Assembly: GCA_002389995.1 (NCBI GenBank)
Contig: DGRR01000093.1
Coordinates: 1 to 18,680 of the forward strand
Reading direction: 5' to 3'
DNA length: 18,680 nucleotides
Origin: Ruminococcus sp. UBA4383
GTDB taxonomy: Bacteria; Bacillota; Clostridia; Oscillospirales; Ruminococcaceae
In this document: piece by piece, positions 1 through 6,817 of the stretch
Layout of the letters: each line of letters starts with the position of its first letter
Numbering within the stretch: the stretch's first letter is position 1
Translations under genes and position numbers: made by a program
Notes under the pieces: generated by a model
Database searches by the model: none
Seen by the model: only the letters and a program-made list of their open reading frames with translations
What the model was told of the DNA's origin: nothing

Positions 1-134
1 AAATCCGCCTGTTCCTTAGTGCATTTGATTTCCTGAAGGCAGAAAATATCTGCATTCTGATTTTCAAAAACTTCTTTGAAATTTTTCCCCATAACGGCTC
101 TCAGACCGTTTACATTCCAGGATATGAACTTCAT
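1..134 (-). CDS. xth: Exodeoxyribonuclease III, N-terminal fragment
   Basis: Only the first 44 codons lie in the window; the gene runs off the left edge. The translation starts MKFISWNVNGLRAV and contains FCLQEIKC, the N-terminal signature of the exonuclease III/AP endonuclease family: the Asn of WNVNG and the Glu of LQE are metal and catalytic-site residues. The family repairs abasic sites and removes 3' blocking groups in the cytoplasm. Its ATG overlaps the TGA of the upstream phosphoesterase gene as ATGA (131-134). Its ribosome binding site (AAAGGAG) lies inside that gene, so translation is coupled and this is the last visible cistron of the MBOAT operon. The family call is sure; whether the C-terminal part is intact cannot be seen. 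Confidence 0.9.
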   Translation of the reverse strand, partial: MKFISWNVNGLRAVMGKNFKEVFENQNADIFCLQEIKCTKEQAD

Positions 135-979
135 TTATTTTCTCCTTTGCTTAAAGTTATGACAGATAATTCAGGGCGGTTGAATATTCTCGGTATGAAA
201 ATCATTCTCAGAGGTCGTGCAAGTCCCCTGCTGACTATCTGGACGGAATTTCCGCACTCAAAAACTCCTGTTGTACGTTCAGGGAAAATTCCCTGATCAG
301 GCGCATAAAGACCCTGTTCAAGAATGTAAGGCAGTCTCCACTGTCCGCCGTGGGCGTGTCCCGAAAGAACAAGGTCAAAGGGCGGAACATCTTCATCAGT
401 ATCCAGAAGGTCTACGCACTGTTCAGGCTGATGTGCAAGAAGAATATTATAATAACTGTCATCAAAATTATCATAACATTCATCAAGCTGTTCATATTTG
501 TCTTTTTCATATGAGTCAATAATGCCATAAACACGGATTTTCTGACCTTTTACATTCATTTCGCAGAACTGTCCGTAAAGTATGGGAATACCGATTTCAG
601 AAACATCTTCAAAAAACTCCTCACAGTCATCACGCACAACTTCATGATTGCCCGCAGAATAGGCACAGGGATATTTTTCCTTTACAAGTCTCATGATTTC
701 AAGTGCATCATCAGAACCGCCGGCAGAATCAATGACATCACCGCCAAAGAGGACTATATCGGGATTTTCAATTTCTATTTCTTCCATAAGCCCTGACTGA
801 TTTTTTCCGTAAACGCAGTCATGCAAATCCGAAACGAACACTATTTTTACATCATCATTTATTTTATTGCTTGTGATATTATAATTTACTTTTTCAAGCC
901 GGAATCCCCATATATACAGAAAAATTACGAGAGCCGAAACAGCCCCCGCAATTATTCTCCTGCGTTTTTTGGACGACAT
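131..979 (-). CDS. Membrane-anchored calcineurin-like metallophosphoesterase (YkuE/YaeI type)
   Basis: 282 residues. A basic N-terminus (KKRRR, residues 4-8) is followed by one membrane segment (about 9-26) and then a catalytic domain. The two-metal phosphoesterase motifs are all present: SDLHD (D51, H53), GGDVID (D81), GNHE (N111, H112), LAHQPE (H183) and SGHAHGGQ (H208, H210). Positive-inside logic would put the catalytic domain outside the cytoplasm, which is inference. YkuE/YaeI relatives hydrolyse phosphate mono- or diesters such as lipid-linked ones, but the substrate here is unknown. The ATG shares one base with the TAA of the acyl carrier protein gene (TAATG at 979), so the two are translationally coupled. 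A role in processing the acylated envelope polymer is possible but unproven. Confidence 0.85.
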   Translation of the reverse strand: MSSKKRRRIIAGAVSALVIFLYIWGFRLEKVNYNITSNKINDDVKIVFVSDLHDCVYGKNQSGLMEEIEIENPDIVLFGGDVIDSAGGSDDALEIMRLVKEKYPCAYSAGNHEVVRDDCEEFFEDVSEIGIPILYGQFCEMNVKGQKIRVYGIIDSYEKDKYEQLDECYDNFDDSYYNILLAHQPEQCVDLLDTDEDVPPFDLVLSGHAHGGQWRLPYILEQGLYAPDQGIFPERTTGVFECGNSVQIVSRGLARPLRMIFIPRIFNRPELSVITLSKGENK

Positions 980-1224
980 TACTTTGTTCCTCTCTCGCAG
1001 ATAATATTAATCATCTCGCCGACGTTCTTCATGCCTGAAACTTCTTTCATCTTGAAACGCATACCGAACTCGTCCTCAACAGCACCGATAAGGTTGATAT
1101 GCTCAATACTGTCCCAGTCGTCAATATCTGCGGAAGTAGTTGAAGCGTTTACCACGATTGAATCATCATCAAAAATGTCTCTGAAAACCTCATTAAGTCT
1201 TGCAATAACATCATTCTTATTCAT
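979..1224 (-). CDS. Acyl carrier protein
   Basis: 81 residues starting MNKNDVIARL, the usual size for a free-standing carrier. The phosphopantetheine attachment serine is S39 in DDWDSIEHI, followed by the typical amphipathic helix and GMRF loop. A start further upstream (1242) exists but lies inside the previous gene and has no ribosome binding site. The chosen ATG has AAGGAG at 1232-1237 with 7-nt spacing. The gene overlaps the FkbH-like gene by 8 bp. FkbH enzymes load glycerate from 1,3-bisphosphoglycerate onto such carriers, so this protein probably carries a C3 hydroxyacyl thioester rather than taking part in bulk fatty acid synthesis. The protein is strongly acidic. Confidence 0.9.
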   Translation of the reverse strand: MNKNDVIARLNEVFRDIFDDDSIVVNASTTSADIDDWDSIEHINLIGAVEDEFGMRFKMKEVSGMKNVGEMINIICERGTK

Positions 1225-3016
1225 AGATATTCTCCTTTTCATTAATTTTTATAACTTTATTTTTGTTTTCGTATCCTGTTATATCAAGTTCCCATACAGA
1301 ATCACCGTTTTCGGACTGTTCAGCGAGTTCAAAGCCGAAAGTTCCGAAAAGCTGTGAAACCATATTATTTTTGGGAGTCCTGTAATAATAACCTCTTATT
1401 TTTGAGATACCCCTGATTCTGCACTGTCTTACAAGTTCGTCAAGCATGGCAAATTCCATATCTCTTTTGAGAACACGGCAGCTCATAAGCCATAATTCAA
1501 CATGACAGGTATCATTCTCACATTTTCCGATAACTACCGAAACTATGCCGTTATCACCGAATTTATCGGCAAGTCTGCCATAGAGTCTGATTCTGTCGGG
1601 CATAGCGCAGACCTGCTCCATTTCCTGCTGAGTATATCTTTTAGTAGTCAGATTGAACTGATTGCTTTTATTGGTAAGCTGAGTTATTCTTTGCAGGTAA
1701 ACGGGAGTGAAATCTTTTATTTCGCCCTGCATATCGAGACTTAAAAGGTAATCGGTATAGTTTGAGAATTTTTTCTGCTGAGATATTCTCTTTGCATTTT
1801 CGGCATACATATCCGAACGTTTCAAATCGTCCTCCGAAACGGAAGTTATCTCGAAAAATCCTCCTCTTGAAAGCGTATACATAGCTTTTCCGACAGATTC
1901 CGCATGAACGGTATGAACTGCGGGAAGCTGTGCATTGACTATCGCACATTCGGCAGGGTTATCGTCCACGAATACGAAACTTTCGGGGAGAAGTCCAAGT
2001 TCCTCAGCGGATTCCGCAAGGTTTATATCCTTTGGATTCCAGTTAGCCTTTATTGATGCTAAATCATCGGGCTTTAAGATACCTGTGGGGTGATTAAGAC
2101 CTGCGAGGGCGTTTTCTTCTTCATTTTTGGAGCATACAGTGAGGATTATACCGTAATTCTTATAATTTTTAATAAAGTGCTGAAATTCGCTGTAAGCCTC
2201 ACCGACAGCAGTTTCCTCACCTATTTCGATACCGTCAACACCGTCATCACCTATGATACCGCCCCATAAGGTATTATCGAGGTCGAGAGCGATAACTTTC
2301 TGATTCTTGCCGTAAACTGACTTGACTATGCAGGCTATGCTGTATGAAAGTTCGGGGATAACGGAAGTATTGAGGGCATATTTATACATATACCAAGCCT
2401 CTGTATCATGCCATTTTTCAAGACCGATTACAGATGAGAGATAATTTATATCATTTACATAAAAGCCGTTATTATGCCTTGCATAGTCCGAAAGCATGAC
2501 ATTCAGGCGGTTTATGAATGCACCTGTACCGCTTATGCCCCAGCCGTCCCAGTTTCCTGTACGTCTGAAAAGAGGAAGTTCAAAATTATTCTGAATAATC
2601 GGACAGCCGTATTTCTGAGTTAAATTTATCCATACCTGCTTGAAAACATCGAACTGATTTTCAAGTCTCTGCTGAACCTGTTCTTCGGATTCGGCAGGGC
2701 TTTCGGGGAGCATGGTTAAATTTCTTGACGTAGTGTGAATATAAATCAAATCGGGGGCGAACTCATCAAGTTCAGGATTTCCGAAAACGGCATCTTCATA
2801 GAATTTATTGTATTCGGATTTCCAGAACTGAGCCTCTATTCCGAAATTAAGGAGAAAGAGGTCAAGTGCCGAAATAACGTCATCAGCGGTTGAACCGCCG
2901 AGGACAGCGATTTTCTTTTTTATGCGTGAAGTTCCGTCGGAAAGAAGCTGTTTTCTGATAGCTTTTCTTTTACGCATTATATATTTGTTGTCAAAAGGAA
3001 ATTCAAGTTCTTTCAT
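1217..3016 (-). CDS. FkbH-like HAD-IIIC acyl-loading enzyme with C-terminal GNAT-like domain
   Basis: 599 residues, full family length. Residues about 35-235 form an SGNH-like N-terminal region. The HAD-IIIC core follows, with motif I DLDNTLWGG (D245, D247), TVCSKNEEE (C295) and FVFVDDNPAE (347-356). The C-terminal third (about 437-580) is GNAT-like and carries the FkbH hallmark NQFNLTT (452-458). In characterised FkbH/OzmB/BryA-type enzymes, 1,3-bisphosphoglycerate is dephosphorylated, glycerate is held on a cysteine equivalent to that in the CSKN motif, and it is then moved to a carrier protein. All these residues are present. The adjacent carrier gene supplies the acceptor, yet no polyketide synthase is nearby. 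Instead the neighbours are an MBOAT and a DHHW protein, pointing to envelope acylation. The start has AGGTG seven bases upstream. A different small acyl substrate is possible. Confidence 0.85.
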   Translation of the reverse strand: MKELEFPFDNKYIMRKRKAIRKQLLSDGTSRIKKKIAVLGGSTADDVISALDLFLLNFGIEAQFWKSEYNKFYEDAVFGNPELDEFAPDLIYIHTTSRNLTMLPESPAESEEQVQQRLENQFDVFKQVWINLTQKYGCPIIQNNFELPLFRRTGNWDGWGISGTGAFINRLNVMLSDYARHNNGFYVNDINYLSSVIGLEKWHDTEAWYMYKYALNTSVIPELSYSIACIVKSVYGKNQKVIALDLDNTLWGGIIGDDGVDGIEIGEETAVGEAYSEFQHFIKNYKNYGIILTVCSKNEEENALAGLNHPTGILKPDDLASIKANWNPKDINLAESAEELGLLPESFVFVDDNPAECAIVNAQLPAVHTVHAESVGKAMYTLSRGGFFEITSVSEDDLKRSDMYAENAKRISQQKKFSNYTDYLLSLDMQGEIKDFTPVYLQRITQLTNKSNQFNLTTKRYTQQEMEQVCAMPDRIRLYGRLADKFGDNGIVSVVIGKCENDTCHVELWLMSCRVLKRDMEFAMLDELVRQCRIRGISKIRGYYYRTPKNNMVSQLFGTFGFELAEQSENGDSVWELDITGYENKNKVIKINEKENIYE

Positions 3017-3028
3017 TTTTTCACCTGT

Positions 3029-5053
3029 TTATTTATCAATATTTTCTTTTATATAGTACTGATTTGAAACGGCTGAGAAAGTATTCATGGCAAAGAGGAC
3101 ATCTGTTGCATTTACCTGTTTTATGAAATCTATTGCATTTATGTCGAAATATCTTATATCGCAAAGGTAGATATTTTCAAATGAATATGTCAGGACTGAG
3201 GGAAGTGCATTTCCGTAGCTGTCCTTGAATATTACGAGATTTCTGCCGTTTTTCATACCTGTATGGACGTGTTTTATCTGGTCATCGAGTGCAAATGTGA
3301 GATAATAGTCTGAGTTGCTCATATTTTCGGTACTGAAGAAAAGTTCTCCTGCAACGGGATTCTGGAAAGCAGTATCATAAATAGTGACTTCAACATCATC
3401 TTTCGGCTTGAAATAAACAAATTCTTCAGGGTTGTTTATAATATCCGCACTCTGGGTAAAGCCGTAGATAGTTCCGACATAGCCCTGAAGCGTTACCTTG
3501 TCATATTTTTCAAGGTCCGCAAAGGGAACGCCTGCCACATTTGCAAATGCATGGGCTGCATAATATGCGCCGAGATGCTGCCAGTGGTGGTCAGTCCTTG
3601 AATATATATGTTCGTCCTTATGTGCGAGAAGTGCAGTATATGCATCGACATTTTTCACACCCTTGAAAGCGGCTGCCATGCTGTCGAGGTCATCTTTTTC
3701 GCTCTCGGAAATATCCTTGTAATTTTCAGGGAGATAGAAGGATACCGCAGTCGGGAGAACCATTGAATAAACATTTACAGAATCGCCGAGTCTTTCCTTG
3801 TATTCGTTCACATAGTCAGCGTATACAAGTTCACTGCCCCACGCACCGCCGTAAAGCATAAGACCTCTGTTATTGACAATCATGATATTGTTTGTAATTT
3901 CTCCGTTATCGGCAGCGGGTTCATTTGCATTCGGGAGAGTGGTAACGGGAGTAGTTTCCTCAATAGCCTCGGAAGTAGCGGCTGTATTTGTTTCAGCGGA
4001 AGAATTTTCAGCCACCGCAGTAGTTACGGGAGCGGTATCTTTTTTAGCGGTATTGTTTTTCTGATTAGCCTTTTTATTATTTTCGTAAGTACCGCCGTGG
4101 AGGGTAACACCGTCACCGTATTTAACGCCTTTCATCGGCATAAGAACAGATGCTATCATATTTTTGAAGAAACTTCTGTTCGGGACGGTATCATCATAGT
4201 AATCTGCAAGTCCCTCTGTATATTTGCCGTGCAGATAGCTTTCAACGGAAAATTCAGGCATTTGAGTGAGGTTTCTGTTTTCCTCATGGGAAACAGTATC
4301 CCTCGGCAATACAAGCAGATAGAAAAATCCGCAAAGCAACACAAGCATTATAGCTCCTGCATTTGCAACAACAGGAATTTTTGATTTTGGTATTGAAACC
4401 TTTTCTTTTTTAGCGGGTTCAGTTTTTTCAATTACAGGACTTACAGCTTGCTGTACAGGTTTAGCCTTTTGCTGTACCGGTCTTGCGCCTTGCTGTACCG
4501 GTTTTGCGCCTTGCTGTACAGGTTTTGCACCTTGTTGTGCAGGTCTTGCACCTTGTTGTGCAGGTCTTGCACCTTGACGTACAGGTCTTGTGCCTTGACG
4601 TACAGGTCTTGCGCCTTGCTGTACCGGTCTTGCACCTTGCTGTGCAGGTCTTGCGCCTTGCTGTACGGGTCTTGCACCTTGCTGTACTGGTTTTGCGCCT
4701 TGCTGTACGGGTCTTGCACCTTGCTGTACAGGTCTTGCACCTTGCTGTACAGGTTTTGCACCTTGTTGTGCAGGTCTTGCGCCTTGCTGTACTGGTTTTG
4801 CGCCTTGCTGTACTGGTTTTGCACCTTGTTGTGCAGGTCTTGCACCTTGTTGTACAGGTTCAGCCTTTTGCTGTACGGGTTCAGTTTCCTGCTGTACAGG
4901 CTTATTGGCTTTTTGCTTCATAAGCTTTTCAATTTTCTGCTGTACAGGATTTTCCTCTGTCTGCGGTGGATTCTGCACGGCAGAGCTGTTTATCCTGACA
5001 AGTTTCCTGACAGGAGGTCTGCTGTTTGAATTGTTTTCATTATTATTTTCCAT
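3029..5053 (-). CDS. DHHW/AlgX-AlgJ-like membrane protein with cytoplasmic heptapeptide repeats
   Basis: 674 residues from the start MENNNENN. Longer starts (5059, 5110) are less likely because AGAGGTG is correctly spaced only for 5053. Layout: about 50 polar residues; 22 heptads of type R/K-P-V/A-Q-Q-G-A (51-204); one membrane segment (226-248); then an extracytoplasmic part opening with ENRNLTQMPEF (258-268). A Ser/Thr/Ala-rich low-complexity insert follows (about 325-385), then RTDHHWQHLG (486-495) and FKDSYGNALPS (609-619). The DHHW motif and the DSYGN serine (S612) match the SGNH-like catalytic set of AlgX/AlgJ/PatB/DltD-type O-acyltransfer partners. It should accept acyl groups from the MBOAT outside the cell and place them on a polymer. 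It starts 13 nt after the MBOAT stop. The basic repeat tail is not a usual part of the family. Confidence 0.85.
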   Translation of the reverse strand: MENNNENNSNSRPPVRKLVRINSSAVQNPPQTEENPVQQKIEKLMKQKANKPVQQETEPVQQKAEPVQQGARPAQQGAKPVQQGAKPVQQGARPAQQGAKPVQQGARPVQQGARPVQQGAKPVQQGARPVQQGARPAQQGARPVQQGARPVRQGTRPVRQGARPAQQGARPAQQGAKPVQQGAKPVQQGARPVQQKAKPVQQAVSPVIEKTEPAKKEKVSIPKSKIPVVANAGAIMLVLLCGFFYLLVLPRDTVSHEENRNLTQMPEFSVESYLHGKYTEGLADYYDDTVPNRSFFKNMIASVLMPMKGVKYGDGVTLHGGTYENNKKANQKNNTAKKDTAPVTTAVAENSSAETNTAATSEAIEETTPVTTLPNANEPAADNGEITNNIMIVNNRGLMLYGGAWGSELVYADYVNEYKERLGDSVNVYSMVLPTAVSFYLPENYKDISESEKDDLDSMAAAFKGVKNVDAYTALLAHKDEHIYSRTDHHWQHLGAYYAAHAFANVAGVPFADLEKYDKVTLQGYVGTIYGFTQSADIINNPEEFVYFKPKDDVEVTIYDTAFQNPVAGELFFSTENMSNSDYYLTFALDDQIKHVHTGMKNGRNLVIFKDSYGNALPSVLTYSFENIYLCDIRYFDINAIDFIKQVNATDVLFAMNTFSAVSNQYYIKENIDK
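4442..4903 (-). repeat. 22 tandem 21-bp units encoding heptapeptides (PVQQGAR type)
   Basis: The coding strand repeats a 21-base unit in frame 22 times (codons 51-204 of the DHHW protein). The central 18 units are nearly uniform. Variation is mostly V/A at position 3, R/K at position 1, and two units with RQG instead of QQG. Third-base differences among units (for example GTACAG versus GTACCG or GTACGG) show it is not a very recent expansion. Such arrays usually change copy number between strains. The repeat region keeps several other frames open on both strands; these are by-products of the 21-bp period. Confidence 0.95.
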
Positions 5054-5066
5054 ATTCATACACCTC

Positions 5067-6470
5067 TCAGAATCTGAAATACAGGAACGGATTTGTGGTG
5101 GCATCAACAAGCATTATACTGCTCACAAGCAGAAGAATTGCTGAAATTACTGTTGTAAGGACAGTTGTAATATTCTTTGATTTTTCGCTTGCATAGAGTT
5201 TGCTTTTCTTGAAAATTTCTATCACGGGGAAACAGAATATAACTGCTGCTGCGATAAGGAATATATTGTTGCTGAAAGAAATTTTATCTGCTAAGGTTAT
5301 GAATCCGTTTCCGCCCATGCCGAATATGGTTTTGAAAAACTGTCCGAGCTGTCCGAAATCCTCGAAATAGAATATTCCGAATCCTATGAATATAACTATT
5401 TTGTTGTATATATGGCGTATAACAATCGGAATTTTCTTCATATTCTTCTTTCCTATCTTCATTTCGATGAATATGAATATTCCGTAATAAAGACCCCATA
5501 TTATGAAATTCCAGCTTGCGCCGTGCCAGATACCTGTACAGAGCCATACGAGGAAAAGTCCGCCGTATTTTCTTCTTTTGCCGAATATCGGGAGATAAAG
5601 CACATAGTCCCTGAAAAATGTACTGAGCGATATATGCCATCTCTGCCAGAATTCTGTAATATCCTTGCATATGAAAGGGTGTCTGAAGTTTTCGTCAAAA
5701 TGGAATCCGAATATTCTGCCCAGACCGATAGCTATATCCGAATATCCCGAAAAATCGAAATATATCTGCAATCCGTATGCCAACGCTCCGTACCATGCGC
5801 CGACAAAACTTGATGTTTCGATATTTCCGAGCATATTGTCGGCAATAGTGCTTAACTGATTGGCAATGAGAACTTTCTTTGAAAGACCGAGTACCATTCT
5901 GTTAAGACCGTAGGATATATCTTCAATGCTTGTCTTTCTCTCCTCAATTTCGCTTTCAATGGTGCTGTAACGGACGATAGGTCCTGCGACAAGCTGAGGG
6001 AAAAGACAGACATAAAGCAGAAAATTCTTAAAGCTTTTCTGTGCCTTTACAGTTTCCCACTGTACATCTACAACATATGAAAGTGTCTGGAATGTATAGA
6101 AGCTTATTCCTATCGGAAGGCGTATATCGGGGACAGGAATTGAAATGCCAAAAAGTGCATTTATATTTTCAACTATGAAACCGCTGTATTTAAAGATTCC
6201 GAGCATGAGCAGGTCAAAGATTATTGCTCCTGCAAAAGCAATTTTTTCTTTTTTATCGCCTCTGTACTTTTCAATTGAAAGTCCTGCAAAATAGTTCACG
6301 CCCGCACTCAGGAGCATGAGGAATACATATGTAGGTTCTCCCCATGCATAGAATACAAGGGAAAATATTATCAATACAGTGTTTTTATTTTTTGTCTTTC
6401 TGACAAGCCCGTATGTCACAAGGCAAAGCGGAAGAAAAAAATAAATAAAAAAGAGTTTTGAAAAAACCAT
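5067..6470 (-). CDS. MBOAT family O-acyltransferase (AlgI/DltB-like) with C-terminal tyrosine hexapeptide
   Basis: 467 residues with about 11 hydrophobic segments. Family landmarks are LPIGISFYTFQTLSY (118-132), FPQLVAGPI (157-165), FDFSGYSDIAIGLG (238-251), FWQRWHISLSTFFRDYV (274-290) and TGIWHGASWNF (312-322), with the invariant histidine H316. MBOATs pass acyl groups from an intracellular thioester across the membrane. The protein ends NPFLYFRF, so its last six residues FLYFRF place a tyrosine (Y464) three residues before the end. In the Dlt pathway an equivalent C-terminal hexapeptide on DltX carries the acyl group; other systems fuse it to the MBOAT, as appears here. First gene of the operon, with promoter at 6534-6562. 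The ribosome binding site is weak (AAGAAG). The acyl donor and final polymer are inferred, not seen. Confidence 0.92.
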   Translation of the reverse strand: MVFSKLFFIYFFLPLCLVTYGLVRKTKNKNTVLIIFSLVFYAWGEPTYVFLMLLSAGVNYFAGLSIEKYRGDKKEKIAFAGAIIFDLLMLGIFKYSGFIVENINALFGISIPVPDIRLPIGISFYTFQTLSYVVDVQWETVKAQKSFKNFLLYVCLFPQLVAGPIVRYSTIESEIEERKTSIEDISYGLNRMVLGLSKKVLIANQLSTIADNMLGNIETSSFVGAWYGALAYGLQIYFDFSGYSDIAIGLGRIFGFHFDENFRHPFICKDITEFWQRWHISLSTFFRDYVLYLPIFGKRRKYGGLFLVWLCTGIWHGASWNFIIWGLYYGIFIFIEMKIGKKNMKKIPIVIRHIYNKIVIFIGFGIFYFEDFGQLGQFFKTIFGMGGNGFITLADKISFSNNIFLIAAAVIFCFPVIEIFKKSKLYASEKSKNITTVLTTVISAILLLVSSIMLVDATTNPFLYFRF

Positions 6471-6499
6471 AGCTATCTTCTTTCTTTGTTTATTTTGAA

Positions 6500-6526
6500 A
6501 GAGCCTTTTTTCAAAAAACAGGCTCT
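6500..6526 (-). promoter_or_regulatory. Inverted repeat at the 5' end of the MBOAT operon transcript
   Basis: AGAGCC (6521-6526) and GGCTCT (6500-6505) are exact complements. Between them run T6 and A6 tracts that can extend the stem. The predicted transcription start of the operon is about 6527, so the mRNA would begin with this hairpin: a possible 5' stability element. Read in the plus direction it is followed by six T residues and could stop transcription coming from the left. Confidence 0.5.
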
Positions 6527-6533
6527 GTTTTTT

Positions 6534-6562
6534 ATTATATCATGTTTTTTTTCTTATGTAAA
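6534..6562 (-). promoter_or_regulatory. Sigma-A promoter of the MBOAT operon
   Basis: On the minus strand TTTACA (6557-6562) and TATAAT (6534-6539) are separated by 17 bp. Predicted start about 6527, giving a leader of about 57 nt before the MBOAT ATG. Confidence 0.7.
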
Positions 6563-6755
6563 GCCTTTTTTTCAAATTAACAGTAAAATAAAACTCAAAT
6601 TTCTGCGGAAAATTGGTACTTTACACAAATAAGCCCTGCAAAACAGATGTTCATTGAAAATAATTTCATGATATAATAAAAATTTTAAACAATAATTTTT
6701 TATAATTACGCAACTAATTTTTACATAAATGTTATGAAATGTAATGAAAAGTTGG

Positions 6756-6784
6756 TGGACTTACGGAAAAATATGTGATATAAT
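6756..6784 (+). promoter_or_regulatory. Promoter of the acyltransferase-3 / XRE-AbrB pair
   Basis: TGGACT (6756-6761), a 17-bp spacer and TATAAT (6779-6784) with the extended element TGA directly before it. The rest of the divergent gap (6563-6755) is A/T rich. A second extended -10 (TGATATAAT, 6669-6677) is there without a good -35, and nothing else is evident. Confidence 0.65.
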
Positions 6785-6817
6785 TTATTATAACAAATAA
6801 GCTGGCAGGTGCTGAAT

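Noticed and set aside
1217..3016. Polyketide or zwittermicin-type biosynthetic cluster, suggested by FkbH and ACP
   Set aside because: No ketosynthase, acyltransferase, dehydrogenase of the glycerate extender type or thioesterase is present; the partners are MBOAT and DHHW membrane proteins.
4442..4903. CRISPR-like direct repeats
   Set aside because: The units are contiguous, in frame and 21 bp long with no spacers; they encode a heptapeptide array inside a gene.
4448..5029. Long open frames on the plus strand (193 and 146 codons) opposite the heptapeptide repeats
   Set aside because: They arise from the stop-free 21-bp period of the repeat, have repetitive implausible sequences rich in LLYR or VLHLAVQ, and lack ribosome binding sites. 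The minus strand holds the real DHHW gene.
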